Of a DNA stretch of 64,000 nucleotides, positions 27,943-37,671 are shown piece by piece. The notes under the pieces were generated by a model. It searched no databases. It saw nothing but the letters and a program-made list of their open reading frames with translations, and had not been told where the DNA came from. Each line of letters opens with the position of its first letter. Positions within the stretch are counted from its first letter, which is position 1. Origin of the DNA: Hydrogenovibrio kuenenii DSM 12350 (GTDB lineage Bacteria; Pseudomonadota; Gammaproteobacteria; Thiomicrospirales; Thiomicrospiraceae). Where the stretch lies: assembly GCF_000526715.1 (NCBI RefSeq), contig NZ_JAGP01000001.1:1612001-1676000 (forward strand), given 5' to 3'. Position numbers and translations under genes: made by a program.

Positions 27943-27965
27943 CGGGCAATTGTTAAAATCGCCCG
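27943..27965 (-). terminator. Terminator-like hairpin in the dnaK-dnaJ gap
   Basis: On the reverse strand CGGGCGATT pairs with AATTGCCCG (one G-T wobble) around TTAAC, followed by TTTTATT. It lies 160 bp beyond dnaK and 115 bp before dnaJ, so it would attenuate rather than end the operon if dnaJ depends on readthrough. Confidence 0.75.
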
Positions 27966-28021
27966 AATTATACAGAAGTTTCTGCTTTCAAGTTTGAATC
28001 CTTAGACCCTAACCTGAAAGA

Positions 28022-28118
28022 GGTCTCGATGAGTGCGCGAGTTCAAGGCGGAGAAATGTGAGCTTACGACTAGTAAGTGACCATTTCCCAACGCAGAAAT
28101 CGCGTGCTCAACGAGGCC
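28022..28118 (-). repeat. Long imperfect inverted repeat after dnaK
   Basis: The arms 28022-28067 and 28073-28118 (46 nt each) are imperfect reverse complements around a 5-nt loop. The inner CTTAC/GTAAG and the outer CTCG/CGAG and CGCGA/TCGCG blocks are the best matched. It begins 9 bp beyond the dnaK stop. The RNA would fold as one long hairpin; MITE-like origin or mRNA protection are possible. Confidence 0.75.
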
Positions 28119-28126
28119 GAACAGAA

Positions 28127-30049
28127 TTACTTCTTATCGTCGTTTACTTCTTCAAACTCCGCATCAACGATATCGTCATCTGCTGCTGAAGAACCTTGCT
28201 GGCTTGCACCTGCATCCGCACCTTCAGGAGCTTGCTGAGCGTAAGCTTTTTCAGCTAGCTTCTGACTTGCAGTTGCCAAAGCTTGTGACTTCTCGTCAAT
28301 CGCTTCTTTGCTGTCGCCTTTGATCGCTTCTTCCAAATCTGCAACCGCTTTTTCAATTGCTTCTTTTTCTGCTGCTTCAACTGCTTCACCTTGCTCTTCA
28401 AGCAATTTCTTCGTACCGTGAATCATTGCATCCGCTTGGTTACGTGACTCAACAAGTTCTTTCAGCTTAGCGTCTTCTGCCGCATGTGCTTCAGCATCTT
28501 TCACCATTGCTTCGACTTCTTCTTCAGATAGACCAGAAGATGCCTGTATCGTGATGTGTTGCTCTTTGTTAGTTGCTTTATCTTTCGCAGAAACGTTCAA
28601 GATACCGTTAGCATCGATATCGAAAGTTACTTCAATTTGAGGTGTACCACGTTGTGCTGGTGGGATTTCATCCAAGTTGAACTGACCTAGAGATTTGTTC
28701 CCAGATGCCATTTCACGCTCACCTTGCAATACATGGATAGTTACCGCTGCTTGGTTATCTTCTGCTGTTGAGAAAGTTTGCGACTTACGTGTTGGGATAG
28801 TCGTATTTTTCTCGATCAACTTAGTCATAACACCACCCATTGTCTCAATACCTAGAGATAGAGGCGTTACGTCAAGTAATAGTACGTCGTTTACGTCACC
28901 AGAAAGTACACCACCTTGAATCGCAGCACCCATTGCTACCGCTTCATCAGGGTTAACGTCTTTACGTGGCTCTTTACCGAAGAATTCTTTAACCTTCGCT
29001 TGAACCATTGGTACACGAGTTGAACCACCAACCAAGATAACATCGTCGATTTCAGAAGCAGACAGACCAGCATCTTGCAATGCGATCTTACATGGCTCGA
29101 TAGAACGAGCAACTAGCTTCTCAATCAAAGACTCAAACTTAGCACGAGTGATTTTCATGTTCAAATGCTTAGGACCAGTCGCATCCGCAGTCACGTAAGG
29201 CAAGTTGATGTCAGTTTGCTCACGAGAAGACAATTCAATCTTCGCTTTTTCTGCCGCTTCACGAACACGTTGTAGTGCTAGCTTGTCTAGTTTCAAATCA
29301 ACGTTTTGGTCTTTTTTGAATTCTTCAGCGATGTAATCAACGATTACGTTATCGAAGTCTTCACCACCTAAGAAAGTGTCACCGTTAGTAGACAATACTT
29401 CTACTTGCTTCTCACCGTCTAGGTCAGCAACTTCGATGATAGAGATATCGAAAGTACCACCACCTAAGTCATAAACTGCGATTTTGCTGTCGCTTTTAAC
29501 TTTGTCCATACCATAAGCCAAAGCCGCAGCAGTTGGCTCGTTGATGATACGCTTAACTTCAAGACCGGCAATCTTACCCGCATCTTTCGTTGCTTGACGT
29601 TGCGCATCGTTAAAGTAAGCAGGAACAGTTACAACCGCTTCCTTGATTTCATAGCCTAGGTAATCTTCTGCTGTTTTCTTCATTTTCATCAAAGTACGTG
29701 CAGATACTTCTTGAGGAGACAGTTTTTTACCATCTACTTCTACCCAAGCATCACCATTGTCAGCTGCAACGATTTTGTAAGGCACCATGTCTTTATCTTT
29801 AGCCACAACTGCATCATCAGCACGACGACCAATCAAACGCTTGATAGCGAACAAAGTGTTTTCTGGGTTAGTGACCGCTTGACGCTTTGCAGAATCCCCT
29901 ACCAATACTTCACCGTCTTGCGTATAAGCAACGATAGATGGTGTTGTACGTGCGCCTTCAGCGTTAGGAATAACTTTGATGTCTTTCCCTTCCATGACTG
30001 CCACACAAGAGTTAGTGGTTCCTAAGTCAATCCCGATAATTTTAGCCAT
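28127..30049 (-). CDS. dnaK: Chaperone protein DnaK
   Basis: Hsp70 chaperone that uses ATP to bind and release unfolded protein. The nucleotide-binding domain begins [19 protein letters not shown] and includes [13 protein letters not shown] and [15 protein letters not shown]; the substrate-binding domain follows ([14 protein letters not shown]). The C-terminus ends in an acidic tail with the conserved [12 protein letters not shown]. Length (640) is normal. A promoter lies about 90 bp upstream, between dnaK and grpE. Confidence 0.98.
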   Translation of the reverse strand: MAKIIGIDLGTTNSCVAVMEGKDIKVIPNAEGARTTPSIVAYTQDGEVLVGDSAKRQAVTNPENTLFAIKRLIGRRADDAVVAKDKDMVPYKIVAADNGDAWVEVDGKKLSPQEVSARTLMKMKKTAEDYLGYEIKEAVVTVPAYFNDAQRQATKDAGKIAGLEVKRIINEPTAAALAYGMDKVKSDSKIAVYDLGGGTFDISIIEVADLDGEKQVEVLSTNGDTFLGGEDFDNVIVDYIAEEFKKDQNVDLKLDKLALQRVREAAEKAKIELSSREQTDINLPYVTADATGPKHLNMKITRAKFESLIEKLVARSIEPCKIALQDAGLSASEIDDVILVGGSTRVPMVQAKVKEFFGKEPRKDVNPDEAVAMGAAIQGGVLSGDVNDVLLLDVTPLSLGIETMGGVMTKLIEKNTTIPTRKSQTFSTAEDNQAAVTIHVLQGEREMASGNKSLGQFNLDEIPPAQRGTPQIEVTFDIDANGILNVSAKDKATNKEQHITIQASSGLSEEEVEAMVKDAEAHAAEDAKLKELVESRNQADAMIHGTKKLLEEQGEAVEAAEKEAIEKAVADLEEAIKGDSKEAIDEKSQALATASQKLAEKAYAQQAPEGADAGASQQGSSAADDDIVDAEFEEVNDDKK

Positions 30050-30139
30050 AATGTTTCTCCAAATTTGAGTTCCGAATCCAATTCAGAACACATAATGTTT
30101 AATTCTAAGTTTTAAAGCTTTTTGTAAGTTAACCTGTAT

Positions 30140-30165
30140 ATAAGGTGGGGTTTTTCGTTTTCAAG
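30140..30165 (-). promoter_or_regulatory. Promoter of dnaK, weak sigma-32 match overlapping a sigma-70-like one
   Basis: On the reverse strand CTTGAAA (30159-30165) is followed after 13 bp by CCTTAT, a partial match to the RpoH -10 box. The overlapping TTGAAA and TATATA (30137-30142) with 16 bp between them also read as a sigma-70 promoter. The -35 element and spacing match those of the hrcA and grpE promoters. Confidence 0.55.
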
Positions 30166-30229
30166 GTAACAATGCAAAAAATGTTTATTTTCTTTGCATA
30201 TTTCTTAAAAACTTTTCAATCCTAAAACC

Positions 30230-30790
30230 TTATTGCGCAACGATTACACGTGCCGGGCGTACCAAACGCTCGTTCAATACATACCCTTTCTGGATAACAT
30301 CCATCACCGTGTTTGACTCATGCTCTGGTGAAGGCACCATCGTCATGGCTTCATGATGTTGCGGGTTGAATTTTTCACCTTTTGGATCCAAACGCTCAAC
30401 ACTGAAAGAACCTAAAACATCCAACGTTTGCTTAAGGGTCATTTCAAGTCCTTCGCGAATCGTGTCCAATGTTGCCTCTTCTTTGTTCGAAGCTTCTAGT
30501 CCCATTTCCATAGAATCCAATACTGGAATCAAAGCATTGACGAATTTTTCCAATGCAAACTTGTGCGCGTTTTCCACGTCGATACGAGTACGGCGCTTTA
30601 GGTTTTCCATATCGGCCAAGGTTCTTATCGCCAAGTCTTTTTGCGCTTCAACTTCTTTTTGTGCTTCTTGAAGCATGGCATTCAAATCATTTGAAACCGC
30701 CTGCTCGGCATCTTGTGTTTCTTCAGACATTTCTGAATCAACTGTTGGAATTTGTTCTTCTGCTGCTTGAGCCTGTTCTTTCTTAGACAT
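30230..30790 (-). CDS. grpE: Nucleotide exchange factor GrpE
   Basis: Releases ADP from DnaK. Typical 186-residue layout: an acidic disordered N-terminus, a long coiled coil with LADMENLKRRTRIDVENAHKFA, then the C-terminal beta domain with EKFNPQHHEAM and VLNERLVRPARVIVAQ. It lies between hrcA and dnaK on the same strand with its own sigma-32 promoter. Confidence 0.96.
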   Translation of the reverse strand: MSKKEQAQAAEEQIPTVDSEMSEETQDAEQAVSNDLNAMLQEAQKEVEAQKDLAIRTLADMENLKRRTRIDVENAHKFALEKFVNALIPVLDSMEMGLEASNKEEATLDTIREGLEMTLKQTLDVLGSFSVERLDPKGEKFNPQHHEAMTMVPSPEHESNTVMDVIQKGYVLNERLVRPARVIVAQ

Positions 30791-30833
30791 GCATATCTCC
30801 GCAATACAATAATTCGTTTAAATCTGCAGATTT

Positions 30834-30859
30834 ATGGGGGCGGTTTTTTAGCTTTCAAG
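30834..30859 (-). promoter_or_regulatory. Sigma-32 promoter of grpE
   Basis: On the reverse strand CTTGAAA (30853-30859) and CCCCATAAA (CCCCAT at 30834-30839) are 13 bp apart, a near-perfect RpoH promoter 44 bp before the grpE start. Confidence 0.85.
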
Positions 30860-30890
30860 CCCTAAAATGATTTTTTTTGAAAAAAGATGA

Positions 30891-30912
30891 AAAATCTACC
30901 AGGCTGGGGGTA
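30891..30912 (+). repeat. Dispersed repeat, single copy
   Basis: Forward copy with one extra G, 14 bp downstream of the reverse-strand hrcA stop and upstream of the grpE promoter. Unpaired. Confidence 0.85.
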
Positions 30913-30925
30913 GATACAAATGAGA

Positions 30926-31960
30926 TTAACGATTGCCCTTTAAAAGCGAGCTGAGAATTTTTGCCGTCATATCAACACGTGGTACGACATGATCGTAATG
31001 CATGCGTGAAGGCCCTACTACGCCAAGCACGCCGACCACTTCACCGTCCACGTCATAAGGCGTAGTGATAATACTGCAGTTTTGATAGATTTCATGACCG
31101 CACTCATTGCCAATAAAAACCTGCACGCCTTTGGCTTGCATGGATTTATCCAATAAATTTAACATATCAGAGTGCTGTTCAAATGACTGGAACAGCGCTT
31201 TGAGTTTGTCGGTATCGGCCAACTCTTGATAATTAAGCAGATTGGTTTTACCGGAAATAAAGTAAGGCGCATTCGTTTGTGTTTTGGTATCAATCACCTG
31301 ATCGGCTGCATCCATAATAATGCGCATCAGTTGGTTCATATCCAAACGAATTTCATCCATTTGGTTCACCAACTTTTCTTTCACTTCTCGTAACGAGTGC
31401 CCAACAAAATGTTTGTTGAGGTAGTTAGCCACTTCTAGCAGCTCAGATTCACTGGCAGGTTCTTCCAACTCGATAATACGATTCTGCACGTCATTATCAT
31501 TGAGCACCAAAACCACTAATAAACGCTTTTCGCCCAAACGAACAAAATCAATATGACGCAACACTTCTTGCTCTTTGTTTGGCAACATCACCAAACTCGC
31601 CATACCCGTTAGGCTCGATAAAATATTAGACGCTGAACCAATGAGTTCATCTTGGGTTTGTGCTCGGTGAAACCCTTGTTGAATATTGTCTTGATCCACT
31701 TGATTTAAAGGCTCTACAGTCAAAATCGTATCGACAAAAACACGAAAACCCAAATCGGTAGGAATACGGCCGGCAGAAGTATGCGGCGAATGTATCAACC
31801 CCATGCGCTCCAAGTCGGCCATCACATTTCGAACGGTCGCTGAACTCACCCCCACTTCTGGTAATTTTGCCAAAGCAGTTGAACCGACAGGTTTACCGTC
31901 ATTCAAATACATCGACATCAATTTTTTAAACAAAAGCTCGGATCGTTCGTTAAAGTTCAT
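30926..31960 (-). CDS. hrcA: Heat-inducible transcription repressor HrcA
   Basis: A 344-residue repressor that normally binds CIRCE operators. It has an N-terminal winged helix with VGVSSATVRNVMADLERMGLI and HTSAGRIPTDLGFRVFVD, a GAF-like middle and the C-terminal dimerisation part (GVLGVVGPSRMHYDHVVPRVD). No CIRCE (TTAGCACTC-N9-GAGTGCTAA) is visible upstream of hrcA, grpE or dnaK, so its targets are probably elsewhere, for instance groESL. It is divergent from nadK. Confidence 0.95.
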   Translation of the reverse strand: MNFNERSELLFKKLMSMYLNDGKPVGSTALAKLPEVGVSSATVRNVMADLERMGLIHSPHTSAGRIPTDLGFRVFVDTILTVEPLNQVDQDNIQQGFHRAQTQDELIGSASNILSSLTGMASLVMLPNKEQEVLRHIDFVRLGEKRLLVVLVLNDNDVQNRIIELEEPASESELLEVANYLNKHFVGHSLREVKEKLVNQMDEIRLDMNQLMRIIMDAADQVIDTKTQTNAPYFISGKTNLLNYQELADTDKLKALFQSFEQHSDMLNLLDKSMQAKGVQVFIGNECGHEIYQNCSIITTPYDVDGEVVGVLGVVGPSRMHYDHVVPRVDMTAKILSSLLKGNR

Positions 31961-31998
31961 AGGGTTACAAATGTTTTTTTGCGTTAATTAGCTATATT

Positions 31999-32024
31999 AT
32001 GGAAGCGATTTTTTCATTTTCAAG
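31999..32024 (-). promoter_or_regulatory. Sigma-32-type promoter of hrcA
   Basis: On the reverse strand CTTGAAA (32018-32024) and TTCCATAATA (TTCCAT at 31999-32004) are 13 bp apart. The -35 box is perfect and the -10 keeps CCAT. Confidence 0.65.
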
Positions 32025-32129
32025 ATAAAATCATGCAAATCATAACTGAAAAACAAACAACTAAATCCAACAAAATGAATTTTTCTGGTTGGGTTTATAT
32101 GCGAAACACAAAGACTCGGACTAACATTT

Positions 32130-33005
32130 ATGTTTAGTAAAATCGGCATTTTCGGCAAATACAGCGGCATTCAATCTTGGGAATTGATCGATAAGTTGAT
32201 CCAATATTTTCAAGACAAAGATAAACGTATTATTCTCGATGCATACAGCTGCAAGGACTTTCCTGTAGAACGCTATGGCATCGAAAAGCTAGAACGTGAT
32301 GAATTATTAAAAGAAATCGACTTTGCCATCGTCGTCGGTGGTGACGGTACATTTCTTGATGTCGCTCGCACCATCGTTGATTATGAAGTGCCTATTCTAG
32401 GTATTAACTTAGGCCGCCTAGGTTTCTTGACCGATGTTTCACCAAACTTGATGATTGATACGCTAGACGAAGTGCTTGAAGATAACTACCAATGCGAAGA
32501 GCGTAATCTGCTTCATGTCAAAATTCGTTTAAAAAATAAACTGGTTTTTGAACAAATCGCCTTTAATGATGTAGTGCTTCATAAAAACGATTCGCCTCGC
32601 ATGGTCGAATTCGAAACCTTTGTTGATGACCGTTTTTTAAGTAGCCAGCGTTCAGACGGCTTGATTATTGCCACCCCAACAGGTTCAACCGCTTACGCCT
32701 TATCTGCCGGCGGCCCAATTATCGATCCGGATTTGGATGTCATGACATTGGTCTCCATTAACCCTCACACCATGAGTCACCGCCCCCTTGTGGTTGCGGG
32801 CAAAAGCTGTGTTCGCATCAAGCCACACGACAACTGTAGCGGTACGGCCTCTATCATTTGTGATGGGCAAATTTCTTTCCAAATCGGCGCTAAACACGAA
32901 ATACTGGTGACACGCCATCCTAAGTTCATTAAGATGGTGCATCCAAAAGATCATGATCACTATGAACTGCTACGTGCTAAATTGAACTGGGGACAGAAAT
33001 TGTAA
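32130..33005 (+). CDS. nadK: NAD kinase
   Basis: Phosphorylates NAD to NADP in the cytoplasm. The family motifs are VGGDGTFLDVAR near residue 70, LGINLGRLGFLTDV, NDVVLHKND and SDGLIIATPTGSTAYALSAGGPI. Length (291) is normal. It is divergent from hrcA and followed 56 bp later by recN, a common gammaproteobacterial neighbourhood. Confidence 0.96.
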   Translation: MFSKIGIFGKYSGIQSWELIDKLIQYFQDKDKRIILDAYSCKDFPVERYGIEKLERDELLKEIDFAIVVGGDGTFLDVARTIVDYEVPILGINLGRLGFLTDVSPNLMIDTLDEVLEDNYQCEERNLLHVKIRLKNKLVFEQIAFNDVVLHKNDSPRMVEFETFVDDRFLSSQRSDGLIIATPTGSTAYALSAGGPIIDPDLDVMTLVSINPHTMSHRPLVVAGKSCVRIKPHDNCSGTASIICDGQISFQIGAKHEILVTRHPKFIKMVHPKDHDHYELLRAKLNWGQKL

Positions 33006-33061
33006 TCACGCAGTTTCCTAAGAATTTTATTGAACACTTAACCTTGTTGACTTAACGATTT

Positions 33062-34738
33062 ATGCTGCAAACACTGACCATCCAAAACCTCGCCTTAATT
33101 GAAAAACTATCGCTCGATTTTCACTCAGGGTTTACCACTCTCACGGGTGAAACGGGTGCGGGTAAATCCATCTTGCTTGATGCCCTTGGGTTAGCGTTAG
33201 GTGAGCGAGCAGATAGTGGATTGGTGCGCCATGGCACAGCAAGAGCCGATATTACCGCCGACTTTGACATCAACGGTCTCGCCCAAGTGCAAACTTGGCT
33301 AACAGAAAATGAATTTGATGACCAAGAAGATGACGCTTATAGCTGTTTACTTAGACGCACCATCACTTCCGAAGGTCGATCAAAGGCTTATATCAATGGT
33401 CTACCAGCTTCTATTTCCCAGTTAAAAGCACTGAGTGACCTGTTGATTGATATTCACGGTCAGCACGAGCATCAATCGCTTTTACACAGCAACAAACAAC
33501 TTGAATTACTGGATGCCTATGCCAATCATCCAGCGCAACTACAAAGCGTACGCGAAGCCTATCAGCAATGGCAAAGCCTTAAAAAACGTCATCAAGAACT
33601 GCTCGAACAACAAACCGACCGCCAAAGTCAGCTAGACCTATTGAGCTTTCAACTACAAGAGTTCGACAAGGTCATGCCCGTTGCCGATGAATATGACGGC
33701 TTGGCAGAAGAACAAAACAGCTTGGCGCACGCCAATGAAATCAAACAAGCGGTATTCAATGCCTATGATTTAATTGAAGGTGATGGTGGCGTCAGCGAAA
33801 AACTTAACAGCGCCATTCATGCATTAGAATCTGTCACCGAATACAGTCCTGCTTTAGCGTCCGTTGCCGAACAACTCAACTCGCTGTTGATAGACGCACA
33901 AGAAGCCGCCAACGATATTCAAGCACAAGACCATCATATTGATCTTGACCCTGTGCGCTTACAAGCCGTAGATGATCGTCTGTCTGAACTCTTTGGCTTG
34001 GCAAAACGCTATACCCTTGAGCCGCAAGACTTAGTTGAAAAACACCAACAAATTCGCGAGTCGCTTGCCGAACTGCAAGACTCCGATGCGTCTTTAGAAC
34101 AACTCAAACAAGAAATTGATCTGGCCGAAACCGCTTATCAAAAAGCAGCAACCGCGCTAACCAAATCTCGCCAAACATCCGGCAAAAAACTCAGCGATAC
34201 GGTTACCGATGCAATGAAAACGCTGGGTATGGAAAACGGTCAATTCAAAATCGACATTTCGCCTGCGGACAAACCGAGTGCCACAGGGTCAGATGCCGTC
34301 AGTTTCCAAGTCACCGCCAACAAAGGTCAACCTTTGCAGCCATTGGCAAAAGTCGCTTCCGGTGGGGAACTCTCACGCATCAGCTTAGCGATTCAGGTGG
34401 CGAGCGCGGAGGTTGCCAGCCTACCGACCTTGATTTTCGACGAAGTGGATGTCGGTATCGGTGGCGGTATTGCCGAAGTCGTCGGGCAGAAGATGCAACA
34501 ATTAGGGCAGCACCGACAAATCTTTTCAATTACCCATTTGGCGCAGGTCGCGGCTTATGGACAACACCATCTAAATATTGCCAAAGCCACCGTCGGCGAA
34601 CAAACCCTAACGCAAGTAACGACACTTAATGAAGCCGAGCGCGTTGAAGAACTCGCTAGAATGCTAGGCGGCATGACCATTACCGAAAATACGCGTAATC
34701 ATGCTAAGGAAATGTTGGCGACTGCTCAGAAAGGGTGA
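33062..34738 (+). CDS. recN: DNA repair protein RecN
   Basis: SMC-like ATPase for double-strand break repair. Walker A is TGETGAGKSILLDALG near residue 30. A coiled-coil middle of about 250 residues (Gln/Glu-rich) follows, and the C-terminal half has the ABC signature KVASGGELSRISLAIQV and Walker B TLIFDEVDVGIGG. Length (558) is normal. No LexA-type box was identified upstream. A dispersed repeat copy begins at the stop codon. Confidence 0.96.
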   Translation: MLQTLTIQNLALIEKLSLDFHSGFTTLTGETGAGKSILLDALGLALGERADSGLVRHGTARADITADFDINGLAQVQTWLTENEFDDQEDDAYSCLLRRTITSEGRSKAYINGLPASISQLKALSDLLIDIHGQHEHQSLLHSNKQLELLDAYANHPAQLQSVREAYQQWQSLKKRHQELLEQQTDRQSQLDLLSFQLQEFDKVMPVADEYDGLAEEQNSLAHANEIKQAVFNAYDLIEGDGGVSEKLNSAIHALESVTEYSPALASVAEQLNSLLIDAQEAANDIQAQDHHIDLDPVRLQAVDDRLSELFGLAKRYTLEPQDLVEKHQQIRESLAELQDSDASLEQLKQEIDLAETAYQKAATALTKSRQTSGKKLSDTVTDAMKTLGMENGQFKIDISPADKPSATGSDAVSFQVTANKGQPLQPLAKVASGGELSRISLAIQVASAEVASLPTLIFDEVDVGIGGGIAEVVGQKMQQLGQHRQIFSITHLAQVAAYGQHHLNIAKATVGEQTLTQVTTLNEAERVEELARMLGGMTITENTRNHAKEMLATAQKG

Positions 34739-34757
34739 AATCTACTAGGCTGGGTTA
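34738..34757 (+). repeat. Dispersed repeat, degenerate copy
   Basis: AAATCTACTAGGCTGGGTTA, with two changes from consensus, directly at the recN stop. With 35894-35914 it brackets one reverse-strand gene in direct orientation. Confidence 0.75.
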
Positions 34758-34779
34758 TTTAATTTAACTCTGCCCCTAA

Positions 34780-35805
34780 TTATTTCTCCTTTAGTTTAGC
34801 CTTTGCATCAACGGCTAAATCAATTTCATTTTGATGCAGTCTTTCAATAACTTTTTCTTTTCTTATTGTCCTAAATTTTCCACCCACATCAATATATTTG
34901 AGTTCTTCACTCTCTTCAAGCTGTAGCTCTCGCCCTGCAAAATCACATAAATTCTGAAAAAATCCTTTGGCATACCTATATGCAGCAACAGCTTCATCGG
35001 TTGTTTTCCCAACGGTTAAAAGCTCCATTTCTTCTGTTTCACCATCTAACATCACTGGAACTAATGTACTTTTTTGTGCAAGTTCAACATTAATTTCTGG
35101 CAGCCCAAGCTTGCTACCTAGTCGATAAATAGTGCTACAAAAATTAGCAATATAGAAGTTATAGGTCATCTTTGGGTTCACATCGCGAATAACCGCATCA
35201 AGCTGCCATCTTGCAGACCTTAATTCATCTTCAATATCCTTAAATAAATCTTCATTTATAAGAGGAGTTCCATCCTCAGGTCTACCTATAAAATATCCTT
35301 TATGAACTCCTGGATGAACTTTAAATTTACCATTCAAACATTCCAGATACTCAACTTCACCTATTTGGCTAAAATAGCTAAATAGTTCTTTTCTATGGGA
35401 ATGAAAAAGATCAATATTGTTTTTCTGCTGTGTAATGCTAATCTGTCTTGCAGTTTGCTTCGTTGCATGCAGACGAGAGACTAGAACTGATAATGGTAGA
35501 GAAAGAGATAAAGCCCCCAAAGGCAACGCACTGATTGAAACAAAAGTCTTTAAGCCTTCACCTGTGAGTGATATAGAATGCCCGCTCCATGAAATTGAGC
35601 CCAGTGCGAAAAAGTATAGTAACGGTGATAGGATTGAAATCCATAAAAGCCCTTGTTCACCTAATCCTTTTTCTTCATGCAAAGTTAGTGTGGTCTTTAA
35701 TCGTTCGAGAACCCAATTTCCTGTACCTAAAACACATGCGACAAACAATATTGCAATGAAAATCGGTAAGAATATAAGAGCCAAAAGATAGGCTATATCA
35801 GTCAA
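34780..35805 (-). CDS. Hypothetical membrane-anchored protein
   Basis: A 341-residue protein I do not recognise. It has three hydrophobic segments at about residues 5-30, 50-70 and 85-110, with a soluble C-terminal domain of about 220 residues that is rich in charged residues and probably cytoplasmic. The soluble part contains HPGVHKGYFIGRPEDGTPLIN and a C-terminal Lys/Glu-rich helix. Base composition is AT-richer than recN. It sits alone between two direct copies of the dispersed repeat, which could mark a gained gene. Confidence 0.6.
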   Translation of the reverse strand: MTDIAYLLALIFLPIFIAILFVACVLGTGNWVLERLKTTLTLHEEKGLGEQGLLWISILSPLLYFFALGSISWSGHSISLTGEGLKTFVSISALPLGALSLSLPLSVLVSRLHATKQTARQISITQQKNNIDLFHSHRKELFSYFSQIGEVEYLECLNGKFKVHPGVHKGYFIGRPEDGTPLINEDLFKDIEDELRSARWQLDAVIRDVNPKMTYNFYIANFCSTIYRLGSKLGLPEINVELAQKSTLVPVMLDGETEEMELLTVGKTTDEAVAAYRYAKGFFQNLCDFAGRELQLEESEELKYIDVGGKFRTIRKEKVIERLHQNEIDLAVDAKAKLKEK

Positions 35806-35893
35806 GAAAATTCTCCATAAGTGAAAATAAAATTTGTCTTACCGATTCTAGGGAAAGAATAGTAATTAATCAATTTGTATTCTACAGGCTTAT

Positions 35894-35914
35894 AAAATCT
35901 ACCAGTCTGGGTGA
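35894..35914 (+). repeat. Dispersed repeat, degenerate copy
   Basis: AAAATCT-ACCAGTCTGGGTGA, with changes in the core palindrome, 4 bp beyond the cytochrome gene stop on the reverse strand. Confidence 0.75.
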
Positions 35915-35917
35915 TGT

Positions 35918-37654
35918 CTATCGGATAGGCTTAACGGTCACAGACTTTTTCACGCCAGTGGTTTTACCTGCTTCCACAAAGTCATAAACCACATTATTCA
36001 AAGGCTCAATATGTGCATCTCGCCCTTTTGCAAAACTCTGCTCATCGACAATCACTTTATAGGCTTTATTGAGTTGCATGGCGCGTTGTTGGCTGGGCCA
36101 AAGCAAATAGGTAATATCTTTTTCTAAATGTTTTTTAGCTTGCGGTTTAAGCTGACCGTTCTTGTCGAAAAACTTGGCTTCTACTTCGTTATTGTCTCGG
36201 AACTCATTACCGGAATGGTTTTGTAGCAGATAATTGGCAAACTCGCCTATCTGCTTACCATTCACTTCAACCAACCTATCTTCAACACCTTTCAAACTGT
36301 GTTGCGAGGCATGAAACCAACCTTGTTGGAAGTGAGTTTCACCCAGCTTTCTTGGAAATGCAAAACTGCTATCAGTGGTCGCGCCAATACCTGAATGGCA
36401 GCCGATACAAGACAAGGTTTCTTGATAAGTTTGCGGACGCAATGCGCCCTGCTTGTCTTCAATAAACCCTTGGTATACCCAACCTTGTCCGTTGTATAAC
36501 CCGGTTTCTTCATTGCCTTGCACACGACGCAAACGCTCAGGAAAATCATCCGCCTCTTTCACTTCTGACATGGCGGCATTGCGCAGTTGAAAGTAAGTAT
36601 TCCACGCGACTTTACGGGCATAGCGCACTTCTTTCATTCTGGGAGATAAGACGACATTGCCTTTTGTATCGAATGAAATATAACGCACGGTATGCAAAAA
36701 CTCAGTGCCTTCAGGATACAAACCTGCCGCCAAATGCACTCTACCCGACTGCTGTAATGCTTTGGCTTGCCCGACATAAGACATATTTTGACCTTTGAGC
36801 GGTGCCCAGCGATAAACCACTTTGTCGGCAATATCTAGCTTGCCATTACGGTTTAAATCAACACCATATAAGGTTTCATCTACGGGAGAAATCGGAACAT
36901 CTCGACGTTGAATCAATGCCTCGACAATCGCCAGATTCAGCTTGTAAATAGCTAAACTGAATTGTCCTTTTTCATTAGTCTGAAAAGGTTTGGATAAACG
37001 TATCAAAGTATCATCGGTACTGCCATTGGTTGGCCAAAACGCCCCCATAAAAGGTCGATAACCAAAAGCGCGCCACCCGGTTAACTGACCGTTTGGCGCA
37101 TGATCAAACCCTTGGTTATCGAAACGAAAATAGGCATCGGGTACATAACCATTCCAATGACCATCTTGATTGATATCCCAAGCCTTGGGAATATTGGATG
37201 CCAGCTTGGTTGATAACAGTAACTTGCCTTGCGACTGATAGTTGCTTTGCGCTATATAACGTTCAATCTGCTGGTCAGAAATCTTGGCAATATCAGGACG
37301 AAAATCTTTAAACAGATTCGACCATGGGTTTCGCAACATGGACGAGGGAAAACTATAGGCTAATTGTAAAACTGCATCATCTTTGAAATTGGGTGCTAGA
37401 CTTTTGGTATGACAAGCAAAACAAGGATTGTGTACGCGAACGCTTTGCCCGGTTTTAACTTTAACTTCTTCGGTTTTGGTATAGCACTGCGGCGGGATAT
37501 AGCGCCCTAAAACTTGTACTGGGACTTGAACCCGTGGTTCGGAGGCCGAAGCTACACCTACCATCAGAATCCCGAAACACATGAATGGAAAAGCAAAAAA
37601 GCCAGCCTTCATACGAAGACTGGCTTTTAAGCTAAATAGTGAAATAAATTGCAT
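35918..37654 (-). CDS. Exported dihaem cytochrome c-like protein
   Basis: A 578-residue periplasmic protein with a signal peptide (to about residue 38, GVASAS) and two haem c motifs: CFACH at residues 78-82 and CIGCH near residue 414. EF-hand-like Asp/Asn loops (WDINQDGHWNG and GVDLNRNGKLDIADKV) suggest calcium sites. I do not recognise a named family. It starts 17 bp after the PhoX-like gene and so is probably cotranscribed with it. An electron-transfer or peroxidase-like role is possible but not shown. Confidence 0.75.
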   Translation of the reverse strand: MQFISLFSLKASLRMKAGFFAFPFMCFGILMVGVASASEPRVQVPVQVLGRYIPPQCYTKTEEVKVKTGQSVRVHNPCFACHTKSLAPNFKDDAVLQLAYSFPSSMLRNPWSNLFKDFRPDIAKISDQQIERYIAQSNYQSQGKLLLSTKLASNIPKAWDINQDGHWNGYVPDAYFRFDNQGFDHAPNGQLTGWRAFGYRPFMGAFWPTNGSTDDTLIRLSKPFQTNEKGQFSLAIYKLNLAIVEALIQRRDVPISPVDETLYGVDLNRNGKLDIADKVVYRWAPLKGQNMSYVGQAKALQQSGRVHLAAGLYPEGTEFLHTVRYISFDTKGNVVLSPRMKEVRYARKVAWNTYFQLRNAAMSEVKEADDFPERLRRVQGNEETGLYNGQGWVYQGFIEDKQGALRPQTYQETLSCIGCHSGIGATTDSSFAFPRKLGETHFQQGWFHASQHSLKGVEDRLVEVNGKQIGEFANYLLQNHSGNEFRDNNEVEAKFFDKNGQLKPQAKKHLEKDITYLLWPSQQRAMQLNKAYKVIVDEQSFAKGRDAHIEPLNNVVYDFVEAGKTTGVKKSVTVKPIR

Positions 37655-37671
37655 TATCTAGGTTGGTAACA

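Noticed and set aside
30050-32129. CIRCE operator for HrcA
   Set aside because: I looked for TTAGCACTC and GAGTGCTAA halves upstream of dnaK, grpE and hrcA and found none.
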